A stretch of 64,000 nucleotides of DNA from Furcasterigmium furcatum (GCA_001599815.1 BCIA01000002.1:124001-188000); one strand, 5' to 3'. Numbered from the stretch's first letter, positions 1-11,450 are shown. Numbers and translations are program-made. The notes: generated by a model from the sequence alone, not told the origin.

Positions 1-3
1 GTC

Positions 4-1117
4 TCATTGTCTACATCTTGCAAACTCGACCCCGTTCCTCAGCGTTCCGATCTTACTAATATTCACCTCCATAGTAGTGCCCGGTTTCAACCAACGGGGC
101 GGCTGCATGTCGCCTCCGACGCCTATTTTTGGCACATGTCAGCAATAATCCTGACTCCACGAGAATGAACTTCATTGTCTCTCCTTACCTCCCGGTGTAC
201 CGGTCATAATAACACTCCCCTTCTGCAGCGTTGTTCCCTGCGACAAGTACGAGATAATAGCCTCACTATCGAAAAGCATATCCGATATTGACTCGTTCTG
301 ACGGATCTCGCCGTCAATGGTTGTTCGAAGGTGCAAATTCCGGGGGTTGTCCACGAGGCGCTTAGCAACGAGACAAGGACCCATGGGGGCATAGGTGTCG
401 AAACCCTTGGAGAAGCCCCATTGCGGAATGCGCCCGGCGAGTTCGGGATTTCTTTGCAGTTTGCGCGAGGAGATGTCGTTGCCAACCGTGTAGGCACCGA
501 CGTACTCCAGTGCCTCCTCTCTCGGGACGTCCTTAGCGTCTTTACCTATCACAAGGACCTACATTGCCGTTGCGTCAGCGTTTACTTGTCCCATGATATC
601 TTTGCAGATGCAAAGATTTAATCGCTTACCAGCTCGCCCTCATAATCTGCCTGATCATCCTGTGCAATCTTAGGTATAACAACATTATCGTGATGACCGA
701 TGATGGTTGTGGTTGGCTTGAAGAAGATGAATGGATTTGGAGGTGGTATCCTCTTTGCTTGTTGGACTATATAGAAGTAATCAATTAGAAGCCGCACATG
801 AGGGCATTGTACCATTTAGAGTGTTGATGAGATCACCTACTGTGTTTCGCATAGTTGAGACCAACGCAGCGCAATACTGGTACGTCCACCGCTGTCAACG
901 GGCCAAGGATTCGATCAACTATTGCAATTTCGTCCGAGACGTATGTAGATCCAGTGGTATCGAATATATCGTCACCGACAATGATTTTGGCTTGGAGTTT
1001 GTCCTCGGTAGTAAGGCGGCCGAGGTCGAAGTCCTCGCGGGGAAGGATTGGCTCCCCACGCAAGATCCGGCCATCCGTCGCCACAAACCTAATGAGTCGT
1101 TGCCAAGCTACAGACAT
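4..1117 (-). CDS. Fumarylacetoacetate hydrolase family enzyme, likely fumarylpyruvate/maleylpyruvate hydrolase
   Basis: Four exons can be joined: 1117-841, 766-630, 558-189 and 122-4, with GT..AG introns of 74, 71 and 66 bp. They give an intact 300-residue protein ending at TGA 4-6. The metal-site motif DYEGEL is at about residues 133-138, followed by VIGKDAKD, then TGTPGG and a C-terminal PPRWLKPG segment, all characteristic of the FAH fold. The family cleaves C-C bonds in acylpyruvates with a bound divalent metal. The gene is divergent from a gentisate 1,2-dioxygenase 382 bp away, so hydrolysis of the ring-fission product (fumarylpyruvate or maleylpyruvate) is the likely reaction; this is inference from context. 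Family assignment is firm; the exact substrate is not. Confidence 0.88.
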
Positions 1118-1499
1118 GATGAAATACTAGAGGGCAGAAGGTTCTTTCTTATCCGGTGTTATTTTATTAGGTTTCAAAGAAAGGATTTATATGTCTCTTA
1201 TTCCCTTCAAGTACCGGCGCCACATACCCGTTTTTAGTCACCCCGCGGATATCGGCTTCGCTCCGGGACCATCCCGCGGCACTTATCCCGACGATGCCGA
1301 CGTGGTTTGGTCACTTAATGTTGCTAAGGCGTAACATCATTCCATAATTTATAATCTACTTAACTTACGGATAGCAAATTTATCTATAATTGATCTGCTT
1401 CATTGATGCAACCTCTTGAACGGCAGCTACCCATCTTATCATCCTCACATCCAAGATCTCGTTAACATACTATTGACCACATACACGCTTCATTATCAA
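1118..1499. promoter_or_regulatory. Divergent promoter between the FAH hydrolase and gentisate dioxygenase genes
   Basis: This 382-bp spacer separates two start codons that face away from each other, so shared control of the two consecutive pathway steps is likely. A CGG-N8-CCG inverted repeat lies at 1277-1290, the type of site bound by Zn2Cys6 dimers, inside a GC-rich patch (about 1240-1300). The flank near the dioxygenase start is AT-rich. No protein-binding data can be read from sequence alone. Confidence 0.5.
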
Positions 1500-2596
1500 A
1501 TGGCACCTGGCAAGACAGAACACGTCGGAGATGATGCGGAAAATCAGTCCGCCGTGAAGCAACTTGTCAATACCGTGCGGAAGCTACATGCGATGCCCCT
1601 GTGGGAGCAAATGACCAAACTAAACCCCCCGGCACCAAATCCTACTGCAGTACCTCACGTCTGGCGTTACAAGGACATTCGGCCCAGTTTGGGACAGGCT
1701 GGCAAGTTGGTGACAGAAGACCAGGCAGAACGCCGTGTTCTGATGTTCGTCAACCCTGCTAGAGGTAAGCCGTTACCAGCCAACTTCTCCGTCCCCAGCC
1801 AGAATCCAGCAGCCAAGAATTAAAAGCGTCTCTACTAACCTTAACTACCCTCCCTCTAGATGCCCCGTACACAACCGACACCCTCTATGCTGGCCTACAG
1901 CTCGTCATGCCCAACGAAGTCGCCCGAGCCCATCGCCACACAGCTTTCGCTATGCGCTTCATCATCGAAGGCCAAGGTGGCTTCACCGCGGTACACGGCC
2001 GGCGCATTAACATGCAGCGAGGCGACGTGATCCTCACCCCCACCTGGAACTGGCACGACCACGGCAAGGACGGCTCTGGCCCTATGGTCTGGCTTGATGG
2101 TCTCGACCTACCTAACTTTCGCCACTTTCCTGTCCACTTTGTCGATCATTTCCAGGAGAAGCGATACCCAGCTGAGAATGTTGACACAAGCAATTCACCC
2201 ATCGTATTCCCCTGGGCGAAAATGAAGGAACGTCTTGATGATGGCAAAGATTGGGCTACTAAGGACTATCTCAAAGCGGATGGTCGGTCTGTTTCCAGGG
2301 TCCTTGGAGGTTCAGCTGAGCGTGTGGCCGCTGGGCGCTCGTCTCCAGGGATCCGTGAGACGGCTTCATCCGTCTATCACATTGTGTCAGGCAAGGGCTA
2401 CTCCAAGGTCGGGGACGAGACGATCCAATGGGAGGCCGGTGATACTTTCTGTGTTCCTGCGTGGCACCATTACCAACACATTGCGGATGAGAGCGAGGAG
2501 GTATACCTTTACCGGTTCCACGATAAGCCCATGCTGACAGCGCTTGGGTTTTACCGCGTCGAGGGCGTGGACGTCGAGACGCTAGTGTCAGACTAG
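1500..2596 (+). CDS. Gentisate 1,2-dioxygenase (bicupin ring-cleavage enzyme)
   Basis: Exons 1500-1764 and 1860-2596 (95-bp intron, acceptor CTCTAG) give 333 residues. The upstream in-frame ATG at 1416 is possible, but the start at 1500 fits the usual length of about 340 residues. The first cupin carries His113, His115 and His154 (HRH and NWHDHG), the iron-ligand pattern of gentisate dioxygenases. A second cupin covers about residues 240-320 (VYHIVSGKGYS, WHHYQH). The enzyme opens gentisate to maleylpyruvate using Fe(II) and O2. It is paired with the divergent FAH hydrolase, giving two consecutive steps of the gentisate pathway. No glutathione-dependent maleylpyruvate isomerase is visible nearby. 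Confidence 0.9.
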
Positions 2597-3041
2597 ATTG
2601 TGTGTGGATGTGGAATTCTTTGGGATGTTCTAGTAATCATTGTTAATGCGACTTCGGGAATGCAACTCGATGAGTACGTCTTGAGATAAATCATAGCTGT
2701 GGTGTGTCTGCTCGGAATTCCAAGATGAGTAACAAATACTGCCTCGTATCCTCTCCTTACGATTACAAGTGAGGCTGCTTTGAAATCAAATGAGCTACAC
2801 TTGTCTGTCGGAAAGACCTAGTATGCGCTCGCCAGCTTGCTTGATAAGAAGCATGCATCGTATTACACTAAGTGGGACGTGGCACAAGTAGCCGGGCGGC
2901 TTTTGAATTCCGCTTCCCCGCGGAAGGGAGTACCCGACAAGCGGGCAGGAAGAATTCCTTCGGGTATATAAGCTATACGAAGTGAAAGTATGTTAAGATT
3001 GTCACCACAACTGCATTCCCTGTTCAAACTGGGCTTACACT
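2597..3041. promoter_or_regulatory. Intergenic region with TATA box for the downstream epimerase-like gene
   Basis: No coding potential is seen in these 445 bp. A TATATAAG box at 2965-2972 lies 77 bp before the ATG at 3042. GC-rich CGG/CCG half-sites occur at about 2890-2945, without an N8-spaced palindrome. Confidence 0.4.
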
Positions 3042-4355
3042 ATGAGCGACGTGAAACCACAACTGCTACTCATCGGTGCTACCGGCTACATCGCCGGAGC
3101 CCTACTGTCTCGATGGCATGTGGTCGGATTCGAGAATCTATCTTTTAAAGTCACCGCTGCCGGGCGTTCAAAAGAGCGACTCGAACAGACTGCAAGACTA
3201 TTGGGTATATCAACTGTCACGCTGCCTTTCGACAACATAGCTGGTTTAGAAGACGAGGTCCAAAAGTACGACATTGTTGTGCAATTGGCGGACTGCGATG
3301 CATTTGAGGCCACACACGCCATTCTCCGTGGTATGAGGGCACGCTACGAATCGACATCCACTCCACCGCTGCTTTATCATGCGTCGGGTGCAGGTAATTT
3401 CCTGAATCTCCAACTGAAGAACACGAGCACTGACGTACATCTGCGTTGAGCGTTTCTCGACAAATATACCGGCGGGCGAGCAGGCTCGGACGGCGAGATC
3501 CTTTCAGACCTCGACGCGGAATTGATTTCCCAAATCCCACTCTCACTCCCTCGTACGCTTACTACCTCTCTTGATGTGTGTCTTACTCCCTTAGCTGCGT
3601 GAAACTCGCTAAAGAGATGGTCAGATCGCCATGTGGATGACGCTATCATCACCGCTGATAGGGAAGGCTACCTGCGCTCGTACATTGTCGTCCCCTCCGC
3701 CGTCTTCGGCAACGCCAGGGGCATTATGCACGAGGCTGGCATCGCCAATCCATCTTCAATGCCGATTCCTCGCTTAATTGACATCTCGATGCGCCAAAAG
3801 TCTGTCCCGCAGCTTGGCGAAGGTCGGAATCAGAAAAGCTGGGTTCACGTCGAGGACGGTAAGTCCTAGCTTCCCAAAAGTAAATCTACAACGACTTTTA
3901 AATCTGGCTGGCGCGTCTATGCCCCAATGGCGACTGATAGTGAATTTGAAACCAGTGGCGAGCCTTTTTGACATAATCCTTCGGCGCGAACCAGAAGATC
4001 ACGGTCCTGACGGGTTATTCTTCTGTATGAATGGCGAGGTCGAAGCTGGTCTGATCACGGCCGCACTGGCCGAAGCCTTCCACACCACCGGCATCTTCGA
4101 GAGCACACAAGCAGTGCCTCTGCCAGAAGCGGATCTCAAGGCCGGACCAGTAAGTACTAGAATGCTATTCCGTCCACTATAACCCTGCAGTCATTACCTG
4201 TGTGTACTAATGGTGTTGGTGTGCGTCAGCTGCGTTATTGGGCAAGTACAGAGCGTGGACGGGCCGAGCGATCGCGCTCGCTAGGATGGGAACCGAGGCA
4301 TGACTTGTCAGGTCTACTTCAGCATGTAAAGGATGAAGTGAGACGTCTGTGCTGA
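3042..4355 (+). CDS. NAD(P)-binding epimerase/NmrA-like (atypical SDR) protein
   Basis: Five exons (3042-3393, 3451-3552, 3625-3858, 3956-4149, 4230-4355) join into 335 residues ending at TGA 4353-4355. The last intron has a TACTAAT-like branch point. The N-terminal Rossmann motif is GATGYIAG (residues 12-19). A later YIVVPSAVFG strand and a WVHVED segment match nucleoside-diphosphate-sugar-epimerase-like fungal proteins. The C-terminal ERGRAERSRSLGWEP segment resembles the substrate-domain end of these families. The substrate cannot be named. It lies between the gentisate genes and an efflux-type MFS gene and may act on the same aromatic route, but that is inference only. Confidence 0.8.
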
Positions 4356-4700
4356 GCGGTTTTTGAGCTATTTAGTGCCTGAATTGGAGCCCAGGCGTGA
4401 AGGCCAGACATGAATTCCCGTGGTGGTTCCCGTATCATCCCTTGGGTGAGATTCTGGACTGGAATCTAAACTTGGTGGGCAGAATCAGAATTGTCGATTC
4501 CATTCGGAAGACTGATTGTATTCTCCCAAGGTGACTTCGTGCGAGCAAGGGAACGGGTCTCAGCAAAAATGGTATCCTAAACCTGTGCAATTGAATATTG
4601 ATCCTAACAGCGTTATGAGTTTCCTTTCTCGCTGTACCTGCTCTATATGGGCCTTCTGTCAATTATCTCTTGTATTCGGTAAATCCAAGATCAACCGCCA
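4356..4700. other. Convergent intergenic spacer, nothing recognised
   Basis: This is 345 bp between the ends of two converging genes. No conserved reading frame, RNA gene or repeat was seen. It presumably holds both 3' UTRs. Confidence 0.4.
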
Positions 4701-6773
4701 TCAAGCTGATGTGTCCGCACTGGATTTCTCGTCAGATAGAGCGGGCGCGGCAATTTGGCTTGCCACATAATGCGGATCACTCTCATCAACACCACCAATG
4801 AACCAGACCAAGACGACAGACAATACTCCAAACCCAAGTGTGGACAGGAATACGGTTTTGTAAGCTTCCGAGTTGCCCAGGCGAAACGCATGCTCAATCA
4901 AGGGGATGTTGTCCGGCGTCAGTCCCTGCGCTGTGGTGTTGAGCAAACGCTCTCCACGGCCCAGCACGGCAATGATGGCCGGCACAACAGACTCGGGCAA
5001 GTTTGCGTTCTGGATGGCACTGCCCACGCTCTTCGGCACCGTGATCTCGAGCCTGTTGTTGAGGATGGTGGTGTACATGGCGACCGCGATCGAGGTACCC
5101 GTCAGTCTGATCGAACCGCTGAGACCACCGGCGGTCCCGATCTCCTCCTGGGTCCGAATGGGAAATGTAGTCATGGGCAGCGCGACGCCATCTGCTGCCC
5201 CGAGGATGAAGTTTCCGGTAATGAGGAAGGCCAGAGTCATGTCCATGTTCATCGGGTCTACAGCCAAAGCGGTCAAGAGAGGCAGCGAGATGATGCTACC
5301 CACGATGACGAACGGCTTAGCCGGGATCCAATTGGTGCAGAAGGGTCCGACCATCTGGCCAAAGACAAAACACGTGGTGACCAGGCCGGCATACGTTGCT
5401 TGAACATCGGGCTCAAGTTCAGGGTACAAAATGGGTACAGCTCGTGGCCAGATGAGCCTATGGCACATGTCAGCTTGGGGTTGATGCAAAAGAACGAACA
5501 TGGAGAAGTTGCCTACCCAAAGGCGTAGAACGTCATGGCGGCAATGGCACACCAGACGGCGCATGAGGTGAATTGGATATTCTTAAGCAACTCGACTGGT
5601 AGATAGGGCTCACTGAGCGGCATGAAAATTTCGTAGAGCGCAAAAGCCACCAGGCAGACTGCGCCGCTGATTATGGTGCCAAGTACGTATGCGCTGTTCC
5701 ATGGGTAAAGAACCTGTTCAATCTAGTCAGCGTGACCGCACAAGATGTAAGTGAGGGGCAAACATACACCACCCCAGCTCAAACCAGCCAGTAACAAGAC
5801 CATAGCCGCAGAGAAGAGCACGAGACCGATATAGTCGAAATGTCGCAAAAGGTATCTCGCCGTCTTGGTTTCGTGCAGTTGGTTGAAGTTGGGAGGGTAG
5901 TAAAACAAGTACCAGCACAGTGTAGAAGCTGCATTCATCGCGATGAGGAGATAAAAGCAGGCGCGCCACCCAGAGGCTGTATTGGCCACAATGGTCAGGG
6001 CGATTTTGGGGCCAAGAGCATTCTAGATCACGAGCTTAGTATGAGTGCGTGACAGATCTCTGGAGAGAGGTATACGGACCGTAGGAACAGACCAGAGAAA
6101 GATACCCGAGGTAGCGATGAAACGTCGGTTCATGGGGACAATCTCGGAGACAACCCAGAAGAAGGAGATCTGGAAGCCAGCGGCGATCCCGATGAGAGTC
6201 TCACCAGCGATGATCTGAGCGACACTGTGGGCGGTCGCGGCGACAATACTGCCTACCGTGCCAATGGCGGAGCCGATGATAAAGAACCAGCGACGGCCGA
6301 ATATGTCGCTGAGGCGGCCTACCAGCAGGAACATGATAGCTTGCGTCATTGTGTAAACGATGCCAACCCACACAATATCTGGTGAAGGCTCGGCTAAAGA
6401 GTGAGATGTTAGCTCGTCGTCTTCCCAATTTGAACCTATCGTGCGAGGGAGGTTATCTTACCAAAGCTGTTGTTGATCTGGCTCAAGATTGGTGCAACCA
6501 GGGCAAAGCCGCCAGTGCCGCAGGCAAAGGCGAGGCCGATCGCCTATATAGCTTCAGTCCTGCAGTTCCCTTGGTTTCCTAGATGTGAGGGATGCCACTT
6601 ACACAATAACTTCCAATGAAACGAGCGCTGTAGAAATAGCCGGACGGAAGTTGTTCCACGTTTCTTCCCATGGCCTCCGCTCGCCGGTCGGTGGTCACTC
6701 CGTCAGAGTGGCCAGAGTTTTCCATGGCGGCGATGCTTTCCTCGTGTTCGGCAACGGTGCGCGCAGACTTCAT
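4701..6773 (-). CDS. MFS transporter, TRI12-type 14-TM drug:proton antiporter family
   Basis: Six exons (6773-6603, 6543-6462, 6393-6080, 6022-5768, 5713-5517, 5457-4701) give 591 residues. One donor is the weaker GTCCGT. Hydrophobic segments occur throughout, with the MFS signature GRLSDIFGRRW in the loop after TM2, and WGGVLYPWNSA and MTTFPIRTQEE typical of the fungal TRI12 branch. The length matches the 14-TM members of about 580-600 residues. The family includes mycotoxin and siderophore exporters; family membership does not show what this one carries. It sits next to an SDR and gentisate-cleaving enzymes and could move an aromatic compound. A CGGA-N6-TCCG palindrome lies upstream at 7000-7013. 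Confidence 0.85.
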
Positions 6774-7289
6774 CGTGAATGAACCCTGACTTTGGAGAGT
6801 AATTATGAGTCTTGACGAGTAACGATCTTCTCTGTTTGCAAGTAGAAAGGTACGTGGACTAGCTGGTCGAAACCACTAATTATAAGGGATCTCTGCTTCT
6901 GCGCCCAATTATGCACTAATCACCCAAGAAACTGCCAAGCCCAAGACCCAAGCATCTGGGGAGACAAGCCGGGGAAGTGCAGGGTGCAGATCGGGAGGTC
7001 GGATGCGACTCCGCGGAACTGGAGTCCTAGTTCCCACGCTTGGTAATGCAGCCGAGTCTACAGGCCACATGGCGCGGAACCGCACACCCGCCATCCTCCA
7101 GAAACTGGCGCTGCCATACTGTGGTACTCGCCGTGCCGACATCCATCTGCAGAGCCACAGACTCAAGGCATGGTCGGAAGTGTACGGATCGCGACAAAGG
7201 ATCCATGTCACATTGCGGCGCAGTAAAGTTTAGCGTGTGTAGAACAGATCTGATATATTCTAAGTAGATATGGCTTGAGAATACAGTGT
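6774..7289. promoter_or_regulatory. Promoter region of the TRI12-type MFS gene
   Basis: These 516 bp lie between the MFS start and the end of the SDR gene, both on the minus strand. A CGG-ATGCGACT-CCG inverted repeat at 7000-7013 is a candidate Zn2Cys6 site about 230 bp from the MFS start. Small reading frames here overlap one another and look random. Confidence 0.45.
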
Positions 7290-8419
7290 TTACATTCGGC
7301 CAGCATGCAGCCCGCCACTTATGACTATCTCGGCGCCTGTTGTATACAAAGCTGCATCGGAAAGAAGATATACGGCCGCTCCCTTCATATCCCGGCGATG
7401 ACCGAGCCGTCCCATAGGTACTGCTTCCAGCATCTCCCGCTCTAGGTCCGGCCGAGTGTCAAACTGGCTGATGGACATGTTTGTTACTGTGTGGCCCGGT
7501 GAGATCATATTGACCCGTACTCCAAGGGGAGCTAGCTCAACAGCGAGACCCGCAAGCAAGCCTTTCGAAGACCCTTTGGACGCCGAATATGCAGCCAGTG
7601 CCTGGGCCTCGCATTTCCTCGCCGTCGCGATACTCCCAACGATCACAACGCTACCCCTACAAGCGTCGTGTGCCGTGGCTGGGTTGTCGAGCATGGCTCG
7701 TACTGCATGCTGAATGCTGAAGAACGTACCTAGACCCTGCATAGTTCTGGCTGTTAGTCGAAATTTTGCGGACCAGGCGCAGCTGGAACAAACGGGAAAA
7801 CCGCTGCAGATATGCTGAAGACCTGTGCGACTTACGTTGACCCCGTGCAGGGATCGAACATCATCCCATGTGCTGTCCAGGAACGGCTTTTCAATGCAGA
7901 TACCAGCACATGCGATACTAAAGCACAGTCAATTCCCAGATTCCAGAGACGAGTTGATCCGATGTAGGCAACCCCTCAGAACTTACATTCCGTCAATTCG
8001 ACCAAAGTCCTTTTTGATGTATTCGAAACCAGCTTCGAGTGCTTGCTCGTCTGCTATGTCCGCACTGTTGATGGAGAGGATAAGGATTAGGTGCGAGCAG
8101 AAGGATGTAGACTGCTCACGTATAATATTTCACTTCAGATCCCGACTTTGGCCCAAAGATGTTGACAAACTCAACGTCAGGCTGTGTGGCGGCCCCAATC
8201 GCAGCAACCAACCCGCCGACTTCTACGACGGCTTGTGAGAGTGCTAGACCGATTCCACTGGTCCCTCCTTCAGAGACTGTGTCAGAAGTCTTGACCCTTT
8301 TGAGAGGGTGTCAACAAACCTGTAATCACGATGACTCTGCCCTTCAAACTAAGATCCTGTAAGACTGTCGAGGTTTTAAAGCTGCCCAGTGCGTCCGCGT
8401 AGCGCTTAGCCGACGACAT
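7290..8419 (-). CDS. Short-chain dehydrogenase/reductase
   Basis: Five exons (8419-8320, 8267-8120, 8064-7987, 7917-7836, 7736-7290) give 284 residues. The cofactor motif TGGTSGIG is at residues 33-40. The catalytic YSASK is in the last exon with the upstream Ser in VGSIA. The C-terminal SDAALYTTGAEIVISGG is the usual classical-SDR ending. The enzyme is an NAD(P)-dependent alcohol/ketone oxidoreductase. It is divergent from a SnoaL-like gene 406 bp away, with a CGGA-N6-TCCG palindrome between them. The substrate is unknown. Confidence 0.87.
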
Positions 8420-8825
8420 CTTCTATCACTGATACTGTAAAAATGATACAGCTAGGTGAGTACTGCTCGCCTCTGCGTAAGAATGATGAGGATCTGTAGG
8501 GTCTAAAAAAGCCTGCTCGTGAAGATTCTGGTCGAACCACGCATTGGGCTCTTTACAAAGTTGGAGAAACACTGATGCCAATCGGATGAGTGCCGATGGC
8601 GTCCCGCGGATACCCTTCCGATAATGCCTGAGAACTGTTCTAACTAACGGGATCCTTTTCCGCGGGTGTGTCCCACTAAAGCCGATGATTACGCAGCCGG
8701 GCAGCTGACACAGACTGCCCTGGTTACGGACCGTCCGAATCTGACTAATCGTGGATCAACTCTTGGCTGTGACGCAGGCATAAATAAGTATTCCGCTGAA
8801 AAGTCACCTAGTTTTGGTTCCTACT
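8420..8825. promoter_or_regulatory. Divergent promoter between SDR and SnoaL-like genes
   Basis: These 406 bp separate two divergent starts. The palindrome CGG-ATACCCTT-CCG at 8607-8620 has the same CGGA-N6-TCCG form as the site at 7000-7013 before the MFS gene, consistent with one regulator acting on both. No other RNA or coding feature was recognised. Confidence 0.45.
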
Positions 8826-9362
8826 ATGTCACAGCCGGACGAGTTCGGCAAAGCAACGCAATTTAAGTCGAACGTCACCAACCTTCACGGCATAATGGCA
8901 CCATCTACAGAACGGATACATACTCCTCGCCAAGTCCTTCACAAATTCTATGAAGCCGAGCGAGTCTTCACATCCGCTCCGGCTGGCCAACGCAATTTCG
9001 AGACCATCGCAGCGGTCCTCTCAGATGATTTCTACATGGAGCAGTCCTCTGCGCTCCCTTGGGCAGGAGAATACCGCGGCCCCCATCAACTAAAGGAATG
9101 GTTGGAGAGGGTCTCGGAATGGACGGTTATTGACGTCCAGAACCCCGAGGTTTTCGAGAACGACGACTCGGACAAGATTGTGGTGCTGTCCAGGGTTTAC
9201 TACACTTGCCATAAGACGGGCAAAAGGATCGACTTCCCGCTGTCGCAGACGTTTGTAATTGACTGCGAGCGAGGCCAAATCAGGGAGATTAGGTCGTATT
9301 ACTGGGACATACAGAAGTTAAACGCGGCCATGGGCTACACCTGCGAAAAGCCCTCGCAATAA
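8826..9362 (+). CDS. SnoaL-like (NTF2-fold) protein
   Basis: This is a single exon of 178 residues from ATG 8826; an in-frame ATG at 8895 is an alternative start. The core pattern fits a small alpha+beta cone fold of the SnoaL/NTF2 group: VLSDDFYMEQSSALPWAGEYRG, then LKEWLERVSEW, VLSRVYYTC and QTFVIDCERGQIREIRSYYWD. These are used as cyclases, isomerases or dehydratases, or without catalysis, in fungal metabolite and aromatic pathways. No signal peptide is seen. It is divergent from the SDR gene and shares its promoter. The precise role is not known. Confidence 0.75.
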   Translation: MSQPDEFGKATQFKSNVTNLHGIMAPSTERIHTPRQVLHKFYEAERVFTSAPAGQRNFETIAAVLSDDFYMEQSSALPWAGEYRGPHQLKEWLERVSEWTVIDVQNPEVFENDDSDKIVVLSRVYYTCHKTGKRIDFPLSQTFVIDCERGQIREIRSYYWDIQKLNAAMGYTCEKPSQ

Positions 9363-9472
9363 TAGTACCTTGAGGGAGGGGACTACATTGTGATTACTAG
9401 GTAACCACGCTCTAATAGTCAGTACAGTTTATATCTTCTCCTAGATTCTAAAGTTCTGGATGTTTCCGACGT

Positions 9473-10717
9473 TCACTCGGCGTTGACCAAGACACCGTCA
9501 AAATACTGCTCACTGTCAGCCATGCGACAGCCCTGATATGGTCTGTCGGGTGCCTACCTTAATAACACCTAAGCAATCGCAACCCAGCGTCAGATTGTTC
9601 ACGGCATGACTGATACCACCATCTCCAAAGTCGAAAGCCTGCTTCCGGTGGAAGGGCGGCCGGGGATCAGCGCAAGGCACAGTCTGCAGATGTCAGGTGG
9701 GCTTGGGGCCTGGCGTGAGTATGACGAGAGCTTACCATTTTGCTGACCGAAAGCCGGTACAAGACGCTGCGGCCGTCACATTGAATGTCGTGGATGACGG
9801 CACCTTCGCGGGGGTTGAAGCTCACCCTGAAGCGTCACTTTTGCCACTCAACCAGGCTGTCGTTCGTGATGGAGAAGCTGGGGCCTTCAGGCTAGATGAC
9901 GCTCAGAGGCTTCAGATCTTTGCGAGTGCCCCCCGGCAGCAACTCGAAAACGTACTCGGCCGGGCCGCAGTGATCAATAATAGAGCCTGTCCGTGGAGCT
10001 ACAGGGACGAGGTCATCCCCGATGCCGCCGGTTGCCAGCTCGTAAATGCGGACCATTTCGCGCGTCTCAGAGTCCATGACCGGAATTAACGGTAGAGGAT
10101 AGGCGTATAAGTTTGAGTCCGGGTTGTTCGTCCGCGTGTCCATAGCATACACCAGCCCTTGGAAGTATCTCCGGACGGCGCCCGGTTGATCATTGCTGCC
10201 GTAGGGCCATGGCTCGATGACCACTTCGAAGCCCTCGGGCAGCTTGAATTACGCCACTCTGTCCTTGAGCAGCTGTGACTCCTTGCATCTCTCAACTAAG
10301 ACGTCAAATTCCCAGCTGCGATTGTTAGGACTCGGCCCGGCAGCAATGACGAATGGGTACGAGAACTCACGTGCTCAGACCGGCCAAGAACTCCGTGCTC
10401 ACAACTTCCTTCTTGACCACAAGCTCCTGGTCCAGGTCGACAATGGCCTCGATCTCATCTGCCCGTCTGTTTTTTGCTTGATCCGCCCGCACGTATTGCA
10501 CAGCCGCAAGGCGAGGAGGCCGCGGGGAGTCAGGCCGCAATAACCCTGAGTGCTCCAGGGCGAGGAACGGGACTAGCCCAGCCTTCTTGGGCTCTTCGCG
10601 GTAGATCATGCGAAATTGGACAACTTCGTTTCGCGAAGAGGCGAGAATTATGTCTCTTGCCGGGTTGGTCTCTCCCACGGTGAGGGGAGATAGCGGGTGT
10701 GGTGCGTTCCTTGACAT
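9473..10717 (-). pseudogene. Truncated, stop-containing copper amine oxidase (N-terminal half only)
   Basis: Reading from ATG 10717, the sequence follows fungal copper amine oxidases: HPLSPLTVGE, then VVSTEF, PEGFEVVIEPWPYGS, HRKQAFDFGDGG and LGCDCLGVI. The pieces are joined by plausible introns. Three stops interrupt it in frame: TAA at 10249-10251 (expected Glu), TAG at 9892-9894 (expected Gln) and TGA at 9835-9837 (expected Trp). It ends at TGA 9473-9475 just after YFDGVLVNAE. The catalytic half with the topaquinone Tyr and the copper-binding His residues is absent; downstream sequence is unrelated. The family oxidises primary amines to aldehydes. This copy cannot do so as written. Confidence 0.82.
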
Positions 10718-11450
10718 TGTGACGGGTGAAAATGAAGCTGTGTCCGGGCCGGGGGGCAGTCTGTTGCCAAATTGACTTCGAAACTTAAATCTCTACGGCC
10801 GACCAACGCTGTTGATGTCTACGCCCACGGCTATTTCATACTCCGTTCAGCACTTAGACCTGCTCCAACGATCGTATAATAAGCCGCGAAACTTTCGAAG
10901 GTGGACTTACGTAACCCCCGCCGACATCGACCATCTGATCCTATCAGGCTGGCGGAAAGTTGTCCTCAGATCGGCCAGACAAGCGATTCTCCGCTGAGCC
11001 ATCCCAAAGTGGAAATCTTTCCGCATGTGTGGAGTCACAAGGTGACGCAGCTGTTGGCATCATCATCGGTCAACCAGCGGCACCATTTCGGAATCTAGAC
11101 GACTCCACTTCATATCACCTAAGTCTGTCGAGGTGGATTCGAGGATATTCCGGGGTTCGACTGGCTGCGGGGTGGCATTCGACCCGATGACAGGCCTACC
11201 AGTGCTGAGTGTTCGGCTCGTTTGGTGAGGGCTGGCATGTTTGTCCTCCTGGTTGTGGCTATGTCAAGGCGTGGTACATATTGGCGAACTTCATGCCCGT
11301 ACCAAGATGAACAGCACGAGGACTGTAAGTCCCTCTCTATGACCAAGCTGAGCCGCAATGTACTTAGAATCATGCGAGTCGAACAATGGCAAGTCTCTTC
11401 AACGTCTACCGGAGTAAGTGAACACCAGATCCAATTAAAAGCACCACCGT
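10718..11450. other. Spacer between two degraded genes, no gene recognised
   Basis: This is 733 bp between the start of the amine-oxidase remnant and the 3' end of the amidohydrolase remnant. Several overlapping short frames exist on both strands, but none resembles a protein family. No terminal repeat, transposase trace or tRNA was seen. Confidence 0.35.

Noticed and set aside
4755..5528. 257-codon plus-strand open frame
   Set aside because: It is antisense to the TRI12-type MFS gene; polar, low-complexity translation with no family.
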